64,000 nucleotides of DNA from Paenibacillus lemnae (GTDB taxonomy: Bacteria; Bacillota; Bacilli; Paenibacillales; Paenibacillaceae): contig NZ_JABBPN010000004.1 in assembly GCF_012933385.1 (NCBI RefSeq), positions 204,337-268,336 on the forward strand, in the 5' to 3' direction. The notes under the pieces were generated by a model. That model saw nothing but the letters and a program-made list of their open reading frames with translations. It was not told the origin of the DNA and ran no database searches. Positions 9,273-21,321 of this stretch are shown here, one piece after another (the first letter of the stretch is position 1; each line of letters opens with the position of its first letter). A program made the translations under genes and the position numbers.

Positions 9273-10022
9273 ATGAAATCCAATATTCAGATCCTGCTTT
9301 TTGCTGGCCTCGCCGAGAAAATCGGCCATCAGGCTCTTGATTTCCCAGTAGAACAATTTCCACTGACCGCAAAAGAACTGAAGGACCTCCTGTCTGCCGC
9401 CTACCCGGAGGCTTCTTCGCTGATTCAAATTTCTTTTGCAGCAGTCAATCACACCTATGCTGCCGACGACCAGCAGATTCAATCGGGTGATGAAGTGGCG
9501 TTGATTCCTCCGGTATCTGGAGGAGACGGCCTGGAGCCGTCCGATGCAGCTGAACCTGTCCACCATGTCAGCGCTGACGGTATGTGTGTCATCTCAGCCC
9601 TTCCCTTATCGTCTGACGATACTCTCGTTAAAGTGCTGCATCCCAATCATGGCGCTTCCCTTTCTTTTGTTGGAACCACGCGTGAAATTACAGGGGACAT
9701 GAAAACTGTCACACTGGAATATGAAGCTTATATCCCCATGGCGCTTGCAGAGATGCAGAAAATCATCACACAAATGTACAAGCTCTGGCCTGGAACAAGC
9801 TGTGCGATATCCCATCGGGTCGGTATTGTAGATATCGGTGAAATCAGCGTAGTGATTGCCGTATCCGCTCCTCACCGGGATACATGCTATACGGCTAGCC
9901 GCTATGCGATTGAAGAGTTGAAACGAAGCGTACCGATATGGAAAAAGGAAGTGTGGGCTGACGGTTCACAATGGAAAGGGTATCAGACTGGTCCTTGGGA
10001 CCCATTACCAAAAAGCGAGTAG
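9273..10022 (+). CDS. Fused molybdopterin synthase MoaD-MoaE
   Basis: A 249-residue fusion of the two subunits of molybdopterin synthase, which inserts dithiolene sulfur into cyclic pyranopterin monophosphate. Residues 1-84 are a ubiquitin-like MoaD ending in the PPVSGG signature (Gly83-Gly84). Residues about 105-245 are MoaE, with SFVGTTRE (131-138) carrying the conserved arginine, APHRD at 199-203 and the lysine-rich PIWKKEVWADGSQWKG at 221-236 that supplies the catalytic lysines. A short acidic linker (DGLEPSDAAEP) joins them. In separate MoaD proteins the Gly-Gly must be the free C-terminus to be adenylated and thiocarboxylated, so this protein needs cleavage after residue 84 or an alternative arrangement. 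No other moa or moe gene is nearby. ATG with GAGGTGAT upstream. Confidence 0.88.
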   Translation: MKSNIQILLFAGLAEKIGHQALDFPVEQFPLTAKELKDLLSAAYPEASSLIQISFAAVNHTYAADDQQIQSGDEVALIPPVSGGDGLEPSDAAEPVHHVSADGMCVISALPLSSDDTLVKVLHPNHGASLSFVGTTREITGDMKTVTLEYEAYIPMALAEMQKIITQMYKLWPGTSCAISHRVGIVDIGEISVVIAVSAPHRDTCYTASRYAIEELKRSVPIWKKEVWADGSQWKGYQTGPWDPLPKSE

Positions 10023-10111
10023 TCAAAAAGTCATTGATATCCCATTATTTTCTTGCTATGATATAGGTTAATTCCAATTATCCATATTATAACAATAAGA
10101 GGTGCAGCAAT

Positions 10112-11158
10112 TTGAGAGTACATGTTACTGACCTCCAGCCTGGAGATTTGATGCAGCATGATGTCTATAACGACAATGGTGTTCATGTATTGCGTAAAGG
10201 GACGGTTCTCCAGATTGAAGAGATCTCCAAGTTAATTCAGCACAGCGTTGATTATATCGAAATTGAGCCGCGCGAGGTTCTTATAACTGCAGATTCTTCT
10301 TCTGACACCCCGGAAACCCTGCATCAGATCAAACCTCAGTTCGACCAGGCCGTGGAATCCATTTCCTCTATTTTTATGGATGCACTGAAGCACGGTAAAT
10401 TTCATGAGGATCTTGTTGATGATGCGTTTAAGCCTGTAGTAGAAACCTTGATGAAGCAGAAAGACGTTGTATCTCTTCTGCTCCTTCTGAACGGACAAGA
10501 TGATTATACCTCTAGACATTCCATGCAGGTTGGCATGCTGTCTTACTATCTCGCCACCTGGATGGGCTACAACGATGACGAAGCCTATGAGATCGGAAAG
10601 GCAGGATATCTTCATGATATCGGCAAGTGCCGAATCCCACTGGAAATTCTGAATAAACCGAGCAAGCTGACTTACGAAGAATTTGAAGAGGTGAAACGTC
10701 ACACCCTTTACGGATATGATATTATTCGAGAATCCATGGATGATGAGTTAACGGCTCTGGTCGCGCTGCAGCATCATGAACGGGATGACGGCAAAGGGTA
10801 TCCACTGAAACTTCGGTCCAAGCAAATTCATCCCTATTCTCATATCGCAGCCGTTGCAGACGTCTATAGTGCTATGTCCTCCAATCGGGTATACCAGTCC
10901 AAGCAGCAGCTACTGCATGTGCTCCGCGAACTGCACACCATGAGCTTCGGCCAATTAAACGGAAAGCCTGTCCATGCTTTTATCAAACATATGCTGCCTA
11001 ATTTTATCGGTAAAAAGGTGCTGCTGACTTCTGGTGAATCCGGAACGATCGTCATGACAAACCCTTCTGATTTTTTCCGTCCGCTGGTCCGTACATCGGA
11101 TCGTTTCATTGACTTGTCCAAGGAGCCTGACTCGGCCATTCATGAAATCAAGTTTTAG
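10112..11158 (+). CDS. HD-GYP domain protein, paralogue of the 5696-6787 gene
   Basis: A 348-residue HD-GYP protein. It shares the N-terminal module of the other copy (VTDLQPGDLMQHDVYN versus VHLLQPGMVLGKKIYN) and has HD at 168-169 (YLHDIGKCRIP), HHE at 221-223 and GYP at 229-231. All signature residues for a c-di-GMP phosphodiesterase are present. The start is TTG, preceded by AGAGGTG. It follows the MoaD-MoaE fusion by about 90 bases and ends in a strong palindromic hairpin. The two paralogues face opposite ways around uppP, yunD and the fusion gene. Its output and signal are unknown. Confidence 0.84.
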   Translation: MRVHVTDLQPGDLMQHDVYNDNGVHVLRKGTVLQIEEISKLIQHSVDYIEIEPREVLITADSSSDTPETLHQIKPQFDQAVESISSIFMDALKHGKFHEDLVDDAFKPVVETLMKQKDVVSLLLLLNGQDDYTSRHSMQVGMLSYYLATWMGYNDDEAYEIGKAGYLHDIGKCRIPLEILNKPSKLTYEEFEEVKRHTLYGYDIIRESMDDELTALVALQHHERDDGKGYPLKLRSKQIHPYSHIAAVADVYSAMSSNRVYQSKQQLLHVLRELHTMSFGQLNGKPVHAFIKHMLPNFIGKKVLLTSGESGTIVMTNPSDFFRPLVRTSDRFIDLSKEPDSAIHEIKF

Positions 11159-11180
11159 CGACAGACTTTTAGCGACAGAC
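11153..11180 (+). repeat. 14-bp tandem duplication across a stop codon
   Basis: The unit ttttagcgacagac occurs twice in exact tandem (11153-11166 and 11167-11180). The first copy contains the TAG stop of the HD-GYP gene (11156-11158), so the duplication lies in the 3' untranslated region and leaves the protein unchanged. It looks like a recent slippage event. Confidence 0.85.
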
Positions 11181-11185
11181 GCACG

Positions 11186-11215
11186 AACCCCCTTTGGCAG
11201 CTGCCAAAGGGGGTT
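11186..11215 (+). terminator. Perfect 30-bp palindrome, terminator-like
   Basis: The arm aaccccctttggcag is followed at once by its exact complement ctgccaaagggggtt. It lies 28 bases after the HD-GYP stop. A U-tract is nearly absent (ccacatatatttg follows), so termination may be partial or factor-aided. Confidence 0.6.
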
Positions 11216-11301
11216 CCACATATATTTGTAAGAGGTATCTATACATTAACACCTTAATCTTAAAGCAAGCTTAAAGTGAGATTAGGGGAATCTAAAAACA
11301 T

Positions 11302-12063
11302 CTATTTGTTCTTGCTTTGCTGAAGAAGCTTGGATTCCCCTGTACGCTCCCATCCCTCCACAGTTTCATATGCTTTTTCAGGTGAGTACCCTTTCCCTAC
11401 AAGAACTCCCATCAGAATGAACTCTTGAAGAATATGTGTGGCATTAATTCCTCGTTTTACATCCTCTAAGCCTTCCTTTACCAGGAAATCTGTGTATTGT
11501 ACCCACTCATCTGGTGTTCTGCCAGAAACAACCACATTGCAATGGCTCTGCTCCTCAGCCGCTTCCGCAGCAATGGCATCTGCCTTGGTGACATGGACGG
11601 TACCAAATGGATGATTAGGGGGACCATAAATCGAATATAGCTTTAAAGGGACATCACCGGTATTCGTCAAATTATGCCAGGTTCCAGCAGGAATTATGAT
11701 GGCATAATCATCAGCGACGTTTTTTACATAGTCTAAATTTTCTTTACTCTTGCCCATTTGGACAATCCCTTGTCCTTGTTCAATACGTATAAATTGATCT
11801 ACATCAGGATGCATTTCTAACCCGATATCTTCACCAGCGCCCAGACTCATTAGTGTCAATTGCAAATATGTTCCTGTCCACAAAGCAGTCCGATAAGTAT
11901 GGTTTAGTTTGGTGACTTCGTCAATGTTGACTACAAACGGGTTGGGTCCGTAATCCTTTATCATCGTGCTTTCGAAACGATTAGAAGCAAAATCATAATC
12001 CGGTCCATGGACGCAAATAAAATATGCATGTGGATAGGAATACGGATAAGGAGCTCTATACAT
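11302..12063 (-). CDS. Cupin-domain protein
   Basis: A protein of 253 residues from the ATG at 12063. That start has AAGGAAGGG upstream at better spacing than the in-frame TTG at 12072. After a tyrosine-rich N-terminus (MYRAPYPYSYPHAYF) a single cupin fold spans about residues 60-155: GEDIGLEMHPDVDQFIRIEQG is cupin motif 1 with the metal-binding His and Glu equivalents, and PAGTWHNLTNTGDVPLKLYSIYGPPNHPFGT is motif 2. The C-terminal 70 residues are mostly helical and unassigned. Cupins of this form are common in spore formers, but no enzymatic role is known to me. A terminator for the suf operon lies just upstream, so this gene is probably transcribed separately. Confidence 0.75.
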   Translation of the reverse strand: MYRAPYPYSYPHAYFICVHGPDYDFASNRFESTMIKDYGPNPFVVNIDEVTKLNHTYRTALWTGTYLQLTLMSLGAGEDIGLEMHPDVDQFIRIEQGQGIVQMGKSKENLDYVKNVADDYAIIIPAGTWHNLTNTGDVPLKLYSIYGPPNHPFGTVHVTKADAIAAEAAEEQSHCNVVVSGRTPDEWVQYTDFLVKEGLEDVKRGINATHILQEFILMGVLVGKGYSPEKAYETVEGWERTGESKLLQQSKNK

Positions 12064-12144
12064 GGTTCTCAATCCCTTCCTTAATTATAAAACCATCCTA
12101 TGCCATAGGCAGATGGAAGGGTACATGATTGAGTTGAAAACAAG

Positions 12145-12193
12145 AAAAAGGGATGTCCCTCAAGATCTAAGATCTTTTGGGACATCCCCTTTT
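12145..12193 (-). terminator. Terminator of the suf operon
   Basis: The segments aaaaagggatgtccct and gggacatccccttttt-like arms flank an inner pair (aagatc/gatctt) to give a long hairpin with A-rich and T-rich edges on both sides. It lies about 37 bases after the sufB stop in the direction of transcription and can work in either direction. Confidence 0.8.
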
Positions 12194-12229
12194 CACTAAG
12201 ATATAAATTAAGGTTCGATTGTTTACAGC

Positions 12230-13627
12230 TTAACCGATCGAGCCCTCCATCTCAAACTTGATCAAACGGTTCATCTCTACCGCATACTCCATAGGAAGCT
12301 CCTTGGTGAACGGTTCGATGAAGCCCATGACGATCATCTGCGTGGCTTCCGCCTCGCTGAGGCCGCGGCTCATCAGATAGAACAGCTGATCTTCTGACAC
12401 CTTGGATACGGTCGCTTCATGCTCGAGGGTCACATTATCGTTCTTGATCTCGTTGTACGGGATTGTATCCGATGTGGACTCATTATCCAGAATCAACGTA
12501 TCACATTGAATGTTTGCCTTCGCACCTTCAGCATTACGTCCGAAGGACGCCAGACCTCGGTACGTAACCTTACCCCCGTGCTTACTGATCGACTTCGAGA
12601 CGATGGTCGAGGTGGTGTCTGGAGCCAAGTGAATCATTTTGGCACCGGCATCCTGATGCTGGCCTTTACCTGCTACAGCAATCGAAAGCACCATACCTTT
12701 GGCACCGCGTCCTTTAAGGACAACAGCCGGGTATTTCATGGTCAGTTTGGAACCGATGTTTCCATCAACCCACTCCATGGTGGCATTCTCTTCAGCCACT
12801 GCACGCTTGGTTACCAGGTTATAAATATTTGGTGCCCAGTTCTGGATCGTGGTGTAACGAACACGGGCATTTTTCTTGCAGATGATTTCTACAACCGCAC
12901 TATGCAGCGAGTTGGTGCTGTAGATTGGAGCTGTACAGCCCTCAACATAGTGAACGAAGCTGTCCTCGTCTGCAATGATCAGCGTACGCTCAAATTGCCC
13001 CATGTTTTCGGAGTTAATCCGGAAATAGGCTTGCAGAGGAATTTCACATTTTACGCCTTTTGGAACATAGATGAAGCTGCCTCCCGACCAAACCGCGCTG
13101 TTCAATGCTGCGAATTTGTTATCGGCTGGAGGAACCACGGTTGAGAAATACTCCTTGAAAATTTCCGGATGCTCTCTCAGCGCGGTATCCGTATCTGTAA
13201 AGATAACACCCTGATCTTCCAGTTCTTTCTGCATGTTGTGATACACAACTTCAGATTCGTACTGTGCGGATACACCCGCGAGGAACTTCTGCTCTGCTTC
13301 AGGAATACCCAGTTTATCAAAGGTCTCCTTAATTTCTGTAGGAACCTCTTCCCAGGTTTTCCCCTGTTTATCAGAAGCTCTTACATAGTACTGGATGTCG
13401 TTAAAGTCGAGTTCATCCAGATCGCCTCCCCATTTCGGAGTATCCATCTTCTCAAACTGTTCCAAAGACTTCAAGCGGAAATCCAGCATCCACTCCGGTT
13501 CATTCTTAATCTTGGAAATTTCCGTCACTACTTCGCGGGTCAAACCTTTACCGGTTTGAAAAATAGACTTGTGCTCATCGCGAAAGCCATATTTATACTC
13601 TTCCATTTCAGGAGCTTTTTTCGCCAT
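12230..13627 (-). CDS. sufB: Fe-S cluster scaffold subunit SufB
   Basis: A 465-residue SufB, the scaffold that with SufC and SufD assembles Fe-S clusters. The protein shows the SufB core region [22 protein letters not shown] near 200-220, then [20 protein letters not shown] and the C-terminal block [23 protein letters not shown] near 400-422. It ends [21 protein letters not shown]. It is the last gene of a five-gene operon in the order sufC-D-S-U-B typical of Bacillota, 22 bases after sufU. Length is normal. Confidence 0.96.
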   Translation of the reverse strand: MAKKAPEMEEYKYGFRDEHKSIFQTGKGLTREVVTEISKIKNEPEWMLDFRLKSLEQFEKMDTPKWGGDLDELDFNDIQYYVRASDKQGKTWEEVPTEIKETFDKLGIPEAEQKFLAGVSAQYESEVVYHNMQKELEDQGVIFTDTDTALREHPEIFKEYFSTVVPPADNKFAALNSAVWSGGSFIYVPKGVKCEIPLQAYFRINSENMGQFERTLIIADEDSFVHYVEGCTAPIYSTNSLHSAVVEIICKKNARVRYTTIQNWAPNIYNLVTKRAVAEENATMEWVDGNIGSKLTMKYPAVVLKGRGAKGMVLSIAVAGKGQHQDAGAKMIHLAPDTTSTIVSKSISKHGGKVTYRGLASFGRNAEGAKANIQCDTLILDNESTSDTIPYNEIKNDNVTLEHEATVSKVSEDQLFYLMSRGLSEAEATQMIVMGFIEPFTKELPMEYAVEMNRLIKFEMEGSIG

Positions 13628-13649
13628 TTGTCTTACCTCCCTATCATTC

Positions 13650-16592
<2,943 letters not shown>

Positions 16593-16613
16593 ATGATTTC
16601 CTCCTCCCGTCAA

Positions 16614-17396
16614 TTACGCTTCTTGACCTACAGTTTCATCTGTGATGCCGAGCTCTTCTTTAATCCAGTCATAACCTTCAGCTTCCAGACGCTGTGCAAG
16701 CTCAGGGCCACCCGATTTGACAATACGCCCCTGCATCATCACATGAACAAAATCCGGAGTGATGTAATTCAACAGACGCTGATAGTGGGTAATAATCAGG
16801 AAACCGCGGTCTTCTGCCCTCATAGCGTTGACGCCATTCGCTACAATACGCAGGGCATCAATATCTAGACCCGAGTCAATTTCGTCCAAAACTACGATTT
16901 TCGGATCCAGCAGCATCATTTGCAAAATTTCGTTCCGTTTCTTCTCGCCGCCGGAGAAGCCTTCATTAAGATAACGATGTGCGAATTCCGGATTCATCTC
17001 CAGCTCTTTCATCTTGCCTTCCATCTGGCGGATAAATTTGATGAGGGAAATCTCATTCCCTTCACCGCGGCGGGCATTAATTGCACTGCGAAGGAAGTCG
17101 GAATTGGTCACACCCGCAATTTCACTTGGATACTGCATAGCCAGGAAAAGACCAGCAAGTGCACGCTCATCCACTTCCATGTCCAGTACATCTTCGCCAT
17201 TCAGGGTTACACTTCCGCCTGTAACTTCGTACTTGGGATGGCCCATAAGCGCAGATGCCAGCGTACTTTTACCTGTTCCGTTCGGTCCCATGATGGCATG
17301 AATCTCGCCACCGTTCATTTCCAGGTTGATTCCTTTCAGAATCTCTTTTCCTTCAATCTCTGCTTTTAAACCTTCAATGACAAACTTCGTCGACAT
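16614..17396 (-). CDS. sufC: Fe-S assembly ATPase SufC
   Basis: A 260-residue ABC-type ATPase. Walker A is GPNGTGKST at residues 37-45, the ABC signature is FSGGEKKRNEILQM near 147-160, and Walker B with the SufC-specific switch is VVLDEIDSGLDIDALR near 167-182. It is the first gene of the operon; a sigma-A type promoter lies about 100 bases upstream (17502-17530). The stop is 22 bases before the sufD ATG. Confidence 0.96.
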   Translation of the reverse strand: MSTKFVIEGLKAEIEGKEILKGINLEMNGGEIHAIMGPNGTGKSTLASALMGHPKYEVTGGSVTLNGEDVLDMEVDERALAGLFLAMQYPSEIAGVTNSDFLRSAINARRGEGNEISLIKFIRQMEGKMKELEMNPEFAHRYLNEGFSGGEKKRNEILQMMLLDPKIVVLDEIDSGLDIDALRIVANGVNAMRAEDRGFLIITHYQRLLNYITPDFVHVMMQGRIVKSGGPELAQRLEAEGYDWIKEELGITDETVGQEA

Positions 17397-17501
17397 TTGA
17401 TATTCCCTCCGCCATATATATTATAGTAGGTCTATGATCACAGGCCTTCTTTGCCCTGATTTCATCCGGAATAACTATAAACTTTTTGTTTATTTATAAT
17501 T

Positions 17502-17530
17502 ATTCTAAACTGATACTCATTGATTCTCAA
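17502..17530 (-). promoter_or_regulatory. Promoter of the sufCDSUB operon
   Basis: On the minus strand TTGAGA (17530-17525) and TAGAAT (17507-17502) are separated by exactly 17 bases, a near-consensus sigma-A promoter. The spacer contains an imperfect dyad (TGAGAAT then AGTATCA, five bases apart) that could bind a regulator. It does not fit the usual Fur 7-1-7 pattern. Transcription would give a leader of about 100 bases before sufC. Confidence 0.65.
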
Positions 17531-17612
17531 GTCATTTTATAATAAATAACGACTCTTTTCAACCGGACTAGCTGGCTCAGGCTATCCGGCAGCCTCCACC
17601 TTCTTTAGCAAA

Positions 17613-17652
17613 ACAGGCTTGGCCGCATATGATCGGCCAAGCCTGTTTTTTA
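17613..17652 (-). terminator. Terminator downstream of the Dps-like gene
   Basis: The arms acaggcttggccg (17613-17625) and cggccaagcctgt (17634-17646) are perfect 13-bp complements with an 8-base loop. T-rich runs lie on both sides. The only gene that ends toward it is the Dps-like gene on the minus strand; the hairpin may also shield the suf promoter. Confidence 0.75.
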
Positions 17653-17779
17653 TTGTATTTGCACTTAAAGCTATATGACAGCTGCCTTTGAAGCTGCATC
17701 TCAAACCGTCACAGTTACTGAATCGTCATGAGATGGCCGTGGTATTTCTCATACGCAGGCAGCTTCCAGGTTCCGATAT

Positions 17780-18256
17780 TCAGCCCAGGAAAGAACGAAG
17801 CATCCACATATGCTTCTCGAAATCGGCCTTGAAGCCTGTCAGCATATCCGATGTCGGCATATCTTCGGCTTCCTCTGCCATCTCAATGCCTTCCTGCAGT
17901 TCTTCGGAAAGGGTCGCGAAATCCTCGACCAGCTGCTGCACCATACCGCGAGTATCCTCGTTTCCTGCCGCTTCCTGGATCGTTGCCATTTCCAGATATT
18001 CTTTCATCGTTGCAGCCGGACGTCCTTTGATGGACAGAAGGCGTTCAGCAGCCTCATCCATTTTCAATGTCACTTCATTATAAAGTTCTTCAAATTTAAC
18101 ATGCAGGGAGTAGAACTGCTCACCGCTGACATACCAGTGGTAGTTATGAAGCTTAACATAAAGAACATTCAGGTTGGACACCTGTTGGTTCAGCATTTGT
18201 TCTACACCTTTATTTTGTGTTTTAGAAGTTGATTTACTGGATTGTGCTTTAGCCAT
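17780..18256 (-). CDS. Dps-family ferritin-like DNA protection protein
   Basis: A protein of 158 residues from the ATG at 18256 (AAGGAAGGG upstream; the longer in-frame TTG at 18277 overlaps that site). The Dps fold signature is clear: LYVKLHNYHWYVSGEQFYSLH near 27-47 with the ferroxidase His residues, KFEELYNEVTLKMDEAAERLL just after with the acidic ligands, and a four-helix length. An N-terminal basic, Ser/Lys/Gln-rich tail of about 15 residues may bind DNA. Dps proteins store iron oxidised with peroxide. Its position beside the suf operon joins two iron-related functions, though they have separate terminators. Confidence 0.88.
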   Translation of the reverse strand: MAKAQSSKSTSKTQNKGVEQMLNQQVSNLNVLYVKLHNYHWYVSGEQFYSLHVKFEELYNEVTLKMDEAAERLLSIKGRPAATMKEYLEMATIQEAAGNEDTRGMVQQLVEDFATLSEELQEGIEMAEEAEDMPTSDMLTGFKADFEKHMWMLRSFLG

Positions 18257-18485
18257 TGTTAATCCCTTCCTTTTCAAAAAAATTGGTGTTCAGTCTTACT
18301 CATTTAAACATTTCCCGTGTTGCTCGGGCCTAGTTGTAGTTTACCCGTATAGTCCGGAGACGAATCATGGCCTTTCATTACAATTCTCATTAAAAAGGGT
18401 GCAAAAAGTGACCATTTAAAGGTATACTGGCTATACCTACTAGAGTGGTTGGTTTAATCCTTACAATATATATGGAGGTGGCATC

Positions 18486-19709
18486 ATGCCCGCATATCAT
18501 CCGCTGTCCGTTGAAGAAGCCATCGAGCTTGCCAAGAGTATCTCGGGACACTTTTCAGCTGACTCAGATTTAAGCTGCCGTGAAATCGGTGACGGAAACC
18601 TGAACCTTGTTTTTCACGTGACAGATAAACACTCGGATAAAAGTATCATTATCAAACAGGCTGTTCCTTATGCAAAAGTCGTAGGCGAATCCTGGCCGCT
18701 CTCTCTGGACCGTGCCCGGATCGAACGCCAGGCTCTGCAAATTCAGCACAAGCTTTGTCCTGATCTCGTTCCGGAAGTATACGCCTATTCGGATGAAATG
18801 GCTTATACGGTTATGGAGGATCTCAGCCGTTTCACGATTATGAGAAAAGGCCTTATTGAAGGCGGTGTATATCCTAACTTTGCCCAGCATATCGGACGCT
18901 TTATGGCAAACACACTGTTTTATACGTCTGATTTGGGTATGAATCAACAGGAGAAAAAGGTGCTCGCAGGGCAGTTTGTCAATCCAGATCTGTGCAAAAT
19001 TACAGAAGATCTGATTTTCGAAGATCCTTACCGGGATTCACCCAACAACAATTATTCCGATGCTATTGCTGATGAAGCAAAAGCGCTTCGCAATGATACC
19101 CAGCTCCACTTTGAGGTTGCACTGCTCCGCGACAAGTTTCTCACACGCGGACAAGCGCTTCTCCACGGAGATCTCCATACTGGCAGTATATTTGTAACAC
19201 CGGACTCCACCATGGTCATCGATCCTGAGTTTGCGTATTACGGACCGATGGGCTTCGATATCGGAGCCGTCATTGCCAATCTGCTTCTGAATTATGCATC
19301 CCAGCCTGGTTGGAGTGAGGATGAGACTATCCTTTCCGGCCGGCAGCAGCGGCTGCTGAATATGTGTACTGACGTATGGAAGCATTTTGAGAATAATTTC
19401 CGTCAATTATGGGACAAGGATCTGCAGGATGAAATGTCCCGGACACCAGGGTATCAGGATCATTATATTGCAGAAGTTCTGCGCGATGCGGCTGGCTTTG
19501 CAGGCTGCAAGATGATCCGCCGGATTGTGGGGCTGTCTCACGTTGCCGATATTGAAGGCATAAAAAATGACGAGATCCGGGAAGCTTCACAGCGCAAATC
19601 ACTGGCAATCGGTAAAGCATTGGTTCGTCATCATCGCAGTATCAGCAGTGCAGAACAGCTCATTCAGCTGGTGCAGCAAACCGTCCATGAGACGGAGGTG
19701 TCTTTATGA
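18486..19709 (+). CDS. mtnK: 5-methylthioribose kinase MtnK
   Basis: A 407-residue kinase of the choline kinase/APH fold that phosphorylates methylthioribose in methionine salvage. [11 protein letters not shown] near 37-47 is the glycine-rich loop, [18 protein letters not shown] holds the phosphate-anchoring lysine, and [11 protein letters not shown] near 229-239 is the Brenner catalytic loop with [15 protein letters not shown] as the metal-binding DxE. The start ATG has TGGAGGTGGC upstream. It overlaps mtnA by the ATGA quartet, as in the Bacillus mtnKA operon. I found no S-box riboswitch in the 230 bases upstream, where many Bacillus relatives have one. Confidence 0.95.
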   Translation: MPAYHPLSVEEAIELAKSISGHFSADSDLSCREIGDGNLNLVFHVTDKHSDKSIIIKQAVPYAKVVGESWPLSLDRARIERQALQIQHKLCPDLVPEVYAYSDEMAYTVMEDLSRFTIMRKGLIEGGVYPNFAQHIGRFMANTLFYTSDLGMNQQEKKVLAGQFVNPDLCKITEDLIFEDPYRDSPNNNYSDAIADEAKALRNDTQLHFEVALLRDKFLTRGQALLHGDLHTGSIFVTPDSTMVIDPEFAYYGPMGFDIGAVIANLLLNYASQPGWSEDETILSGRQQRLLNMCTDVWKHFENNFRQLWDKDLQDEMSRTPGYQDHYIAEVLRDAAGFAGCKMIRRIVGLSHVADIEGIKNDEIREASQRKSLAIGKALVRHHRSISSAEQLIQLVQQTVHETEVSL

Positions 19710-20767
19710 GTGCTCCATTAACTTCCCTGTCATGGGGCGGCGACCATCTTCTTATGCTGGATCAGCGCCTGCTGCCGGAAGAAATTGTACACCTCAAGCT
19801 GTTTACGCCTGAAGAAGTGTGGGAAGGCATTCATTCCATGAAAGTTCGTGGTGCGCCTGCCATTGGCATCGCCGCAGCTTACGGTGTCGTTCTTGCCGGA
19901 CTCCAGTATAAAGGCAGCCTCCCGGCGGAATGGTTTGAAAATGTCCGTAAAGCTTGCGCTTACCTGGCAACCTCCCGTCCGACTGCCGTTAATCTATTTT
20001 GGGCACTGGACCGGATGAAGCTCGTCGCCGGACAGCTGGCAGAAACACTGATGTCTATTGAAAATCTGAATGAAAAACTGCTGGCAGAAGCCAATGATAT
20101 CCGTGCGGAAGATGAAGAAGTATGCCGGCAGATCGGTGTTCATGCCCTGCCTTTGATCCAGGAGGGAATGGGCATCCTGACGCACTGCAATGCCGGCGGC
20201 CTTGCTACTGCTCGATACGGCACCGCTCTGGCACCGATGTATCTGGCTCAGGAACAGGGCATCTCATTTAAAGTATTCGCTGATGAGACCCGGCCTGTGC
20301 TTCAAGGAGCCCGGCTCACCGCATTTGAGCTCCAGCAGGCCGGTATTGATGTAACTCTCCTGGCCGACAACATGGCCGCCATGGTCATGTCCAAGGGATG
20401 GATTCAGGCCGTTATCGTCGGCACCGACCGAGTAGCAGCGAACGGCGATGTCGCTAACAAAATCGGCACGTATGGCGTAGCGGTTCTGGCAAAAGCCCAT
20501 GGCATTCCTTTTTATGTCGCCTCCCCGCTCTCGACCATTGATTTAAACACCCCGACAGGGGCGGATATTCCGATCGAAGAGCGGCCGGCTGAGGAAATTA
20601 CGGAAAGCTTCGGGAAACGGACCGCACCCCCGGGTGTCCAGGTATTTAACCCGGCATTTGATGTTACGCCGAATGAGTATGTAACTGCCATTATTACCGA
20701 AAAAGGTGTCGTCAGGGCTCCCTATGAGGAAAGCCTGAAAACCCTGTTCGAGAAACAAAACAAATAA
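19706..20767 (+). CDS. mtnA: Methylthioribose-1-phosphate isomerase MtnA
   Basis: A 353-residue enzyme that isomerises methylthioribose-1-phosphate to the ribulose form, the step after Mtn[17 protein letters not shown] near 43-58 is the conserved N-terminal motif. [19 protein letters not shown] near 150-168 has the catalytic cysteine, and [19 protein letters not shown] near 233-251 has the catalytic aspartate. The gene has its own site (GACGGAGGTG) inside mtnK and ends in a hairpin terminator. Confidence 0.96.
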   Translation: MSAPLTSLSWGGDHLLMLDQRLLPEEIVHLKLFTPEEVWEGIHSMKVRGAPAIGIAAAYGVVLAGLQYKGSLPAEWFENVRKACAYLATSRPTAVNLFWALDRMKLVAGQLAETLMSIENLNEKLLAEANDIRAEDEEVCRQIGVHALPLIQEGMGILTHCNAGGLATARYGTALAPMYLAQEQGISFKVFADETRPVLQGARLTAFELQQAGIDVTLLADNMAAMVMSKGWIQAVIVGTDRVAANGDVANKIGTYGVAVLAKAHGIPFYVASPLSTIDLNTPTGADIPIEERPAEEITESFGKRTAPPGVQVFNPAFDVTPNEYVTAIITEKGVVRAPYEESLKTLFEKQNK

Positions 20768-20772
20768 TTACA

Positions 20773-20804
20773 AAAGGGACGTGCCGCTTACTGGCCGTCC
20801 CTTT
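20773..20804 (+). terminator. Terminator of mtnKA
   Basis: The arms aaagggacg (20773-20781) and cgtcccttt (20796-20804) are exact complements, six bases after the mtnA stop. The A-rich left flank and T-rich right flank also allow it to serve the convergent yunC gene. Confidence 0.75.
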
Positions 20805-20817
20805 CTCATGTGGTTTG

Positions 20818-21120
20818 TTATAACATGCGCATTAGTGCATCCTTGCCTTTCAGTCCCGCGTGAATGCCCCATCTTTCCGCCTCCACGGTGACCGATTCCA
20901 GGGGAGCTTCCAGGAGATCATCAATGGTCCGTACTCCTACGGCCCTGCCTGCAATAATCTGTCTGTCGGCCAGCTTCTCATTCAACAGCTGCACATCCAA
21001 AGCCCCGCACATAATGTAACCCCGCTGTGTGTAAACCGCCAGCAATGTCGTTTTCGGCAGCTTGACCTCCACCGCCATCACAGTGTGTCCTTCGATTTGA
21101 ATAGGAATCAAAGTTACCAA
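20818..21120 (-). CDS. yunC: DUF1805 family protein YunC
   Basis: The frame is open from 21237, but the best start is the TTG at 21120: it has GAGGAGGTG six bases upstream and gives 100 residues, the usual YunC length. The sequence IPIQIEGHTVMAVEVKLPKT followed by TLLAVYTQRGYIMCGALDV is the DUF1805 core. RTIDDLLEAPLESVT and a C-terminal GIHAGLKGKDALMRM complete the family pattern. YunC is a small cytoplasmic protein of unknown function. The upstream extension to 21237 has no family match I can see. Confidence 0.82.
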   Translation of the reverse strand: MVTLIPIQIEGHTVMAVEVKLPKTTLLAVYTQRGYIMCGALDVQLLNEKLADRQIIAGRAVGVRTIDDLLEAPLESVTVEAERWGIHAGLKGKDALMRML

Positions 21121-21270
21121 GCAGTACACCTCCTCAAAGGCATCTGCTTCAAGTGTATTCCGACTCATCTGAAATGGTGCAAATGGCTTGCCATGACGAA
21201 AGACCTTTATGTAAATTACATGACGAACGTATGACATTTAGACTATGAAAATTTGAAAGGTGTGATATAG

Positions 21271-21321
21271 TTGTCTATAGGAAACATTGTGAAAGCTGGT
21301 GAACGACAAACTTATGAATAA
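21271..21321 (+). other. Possible 16-codon leader ORF coupled to the next gene
   Basis: TTG at 21271 follows GAAAGGTGTGAT at good spacing and opens a 16-codon frame ending in TAA at 21319-21321. That stop overlaps the ATG at 21314 of the next gene. This suggests translational coupling. It may equally be chance, as the peptide resembles nothing I know. Confidence 0.35.

Noticed and set aside
17508..17530. Fur box in the suf promoter
   Set aside because: The dyad has a five-base centre and several mismatches to the 7-1-7 model, so only a generic operator is suggested.
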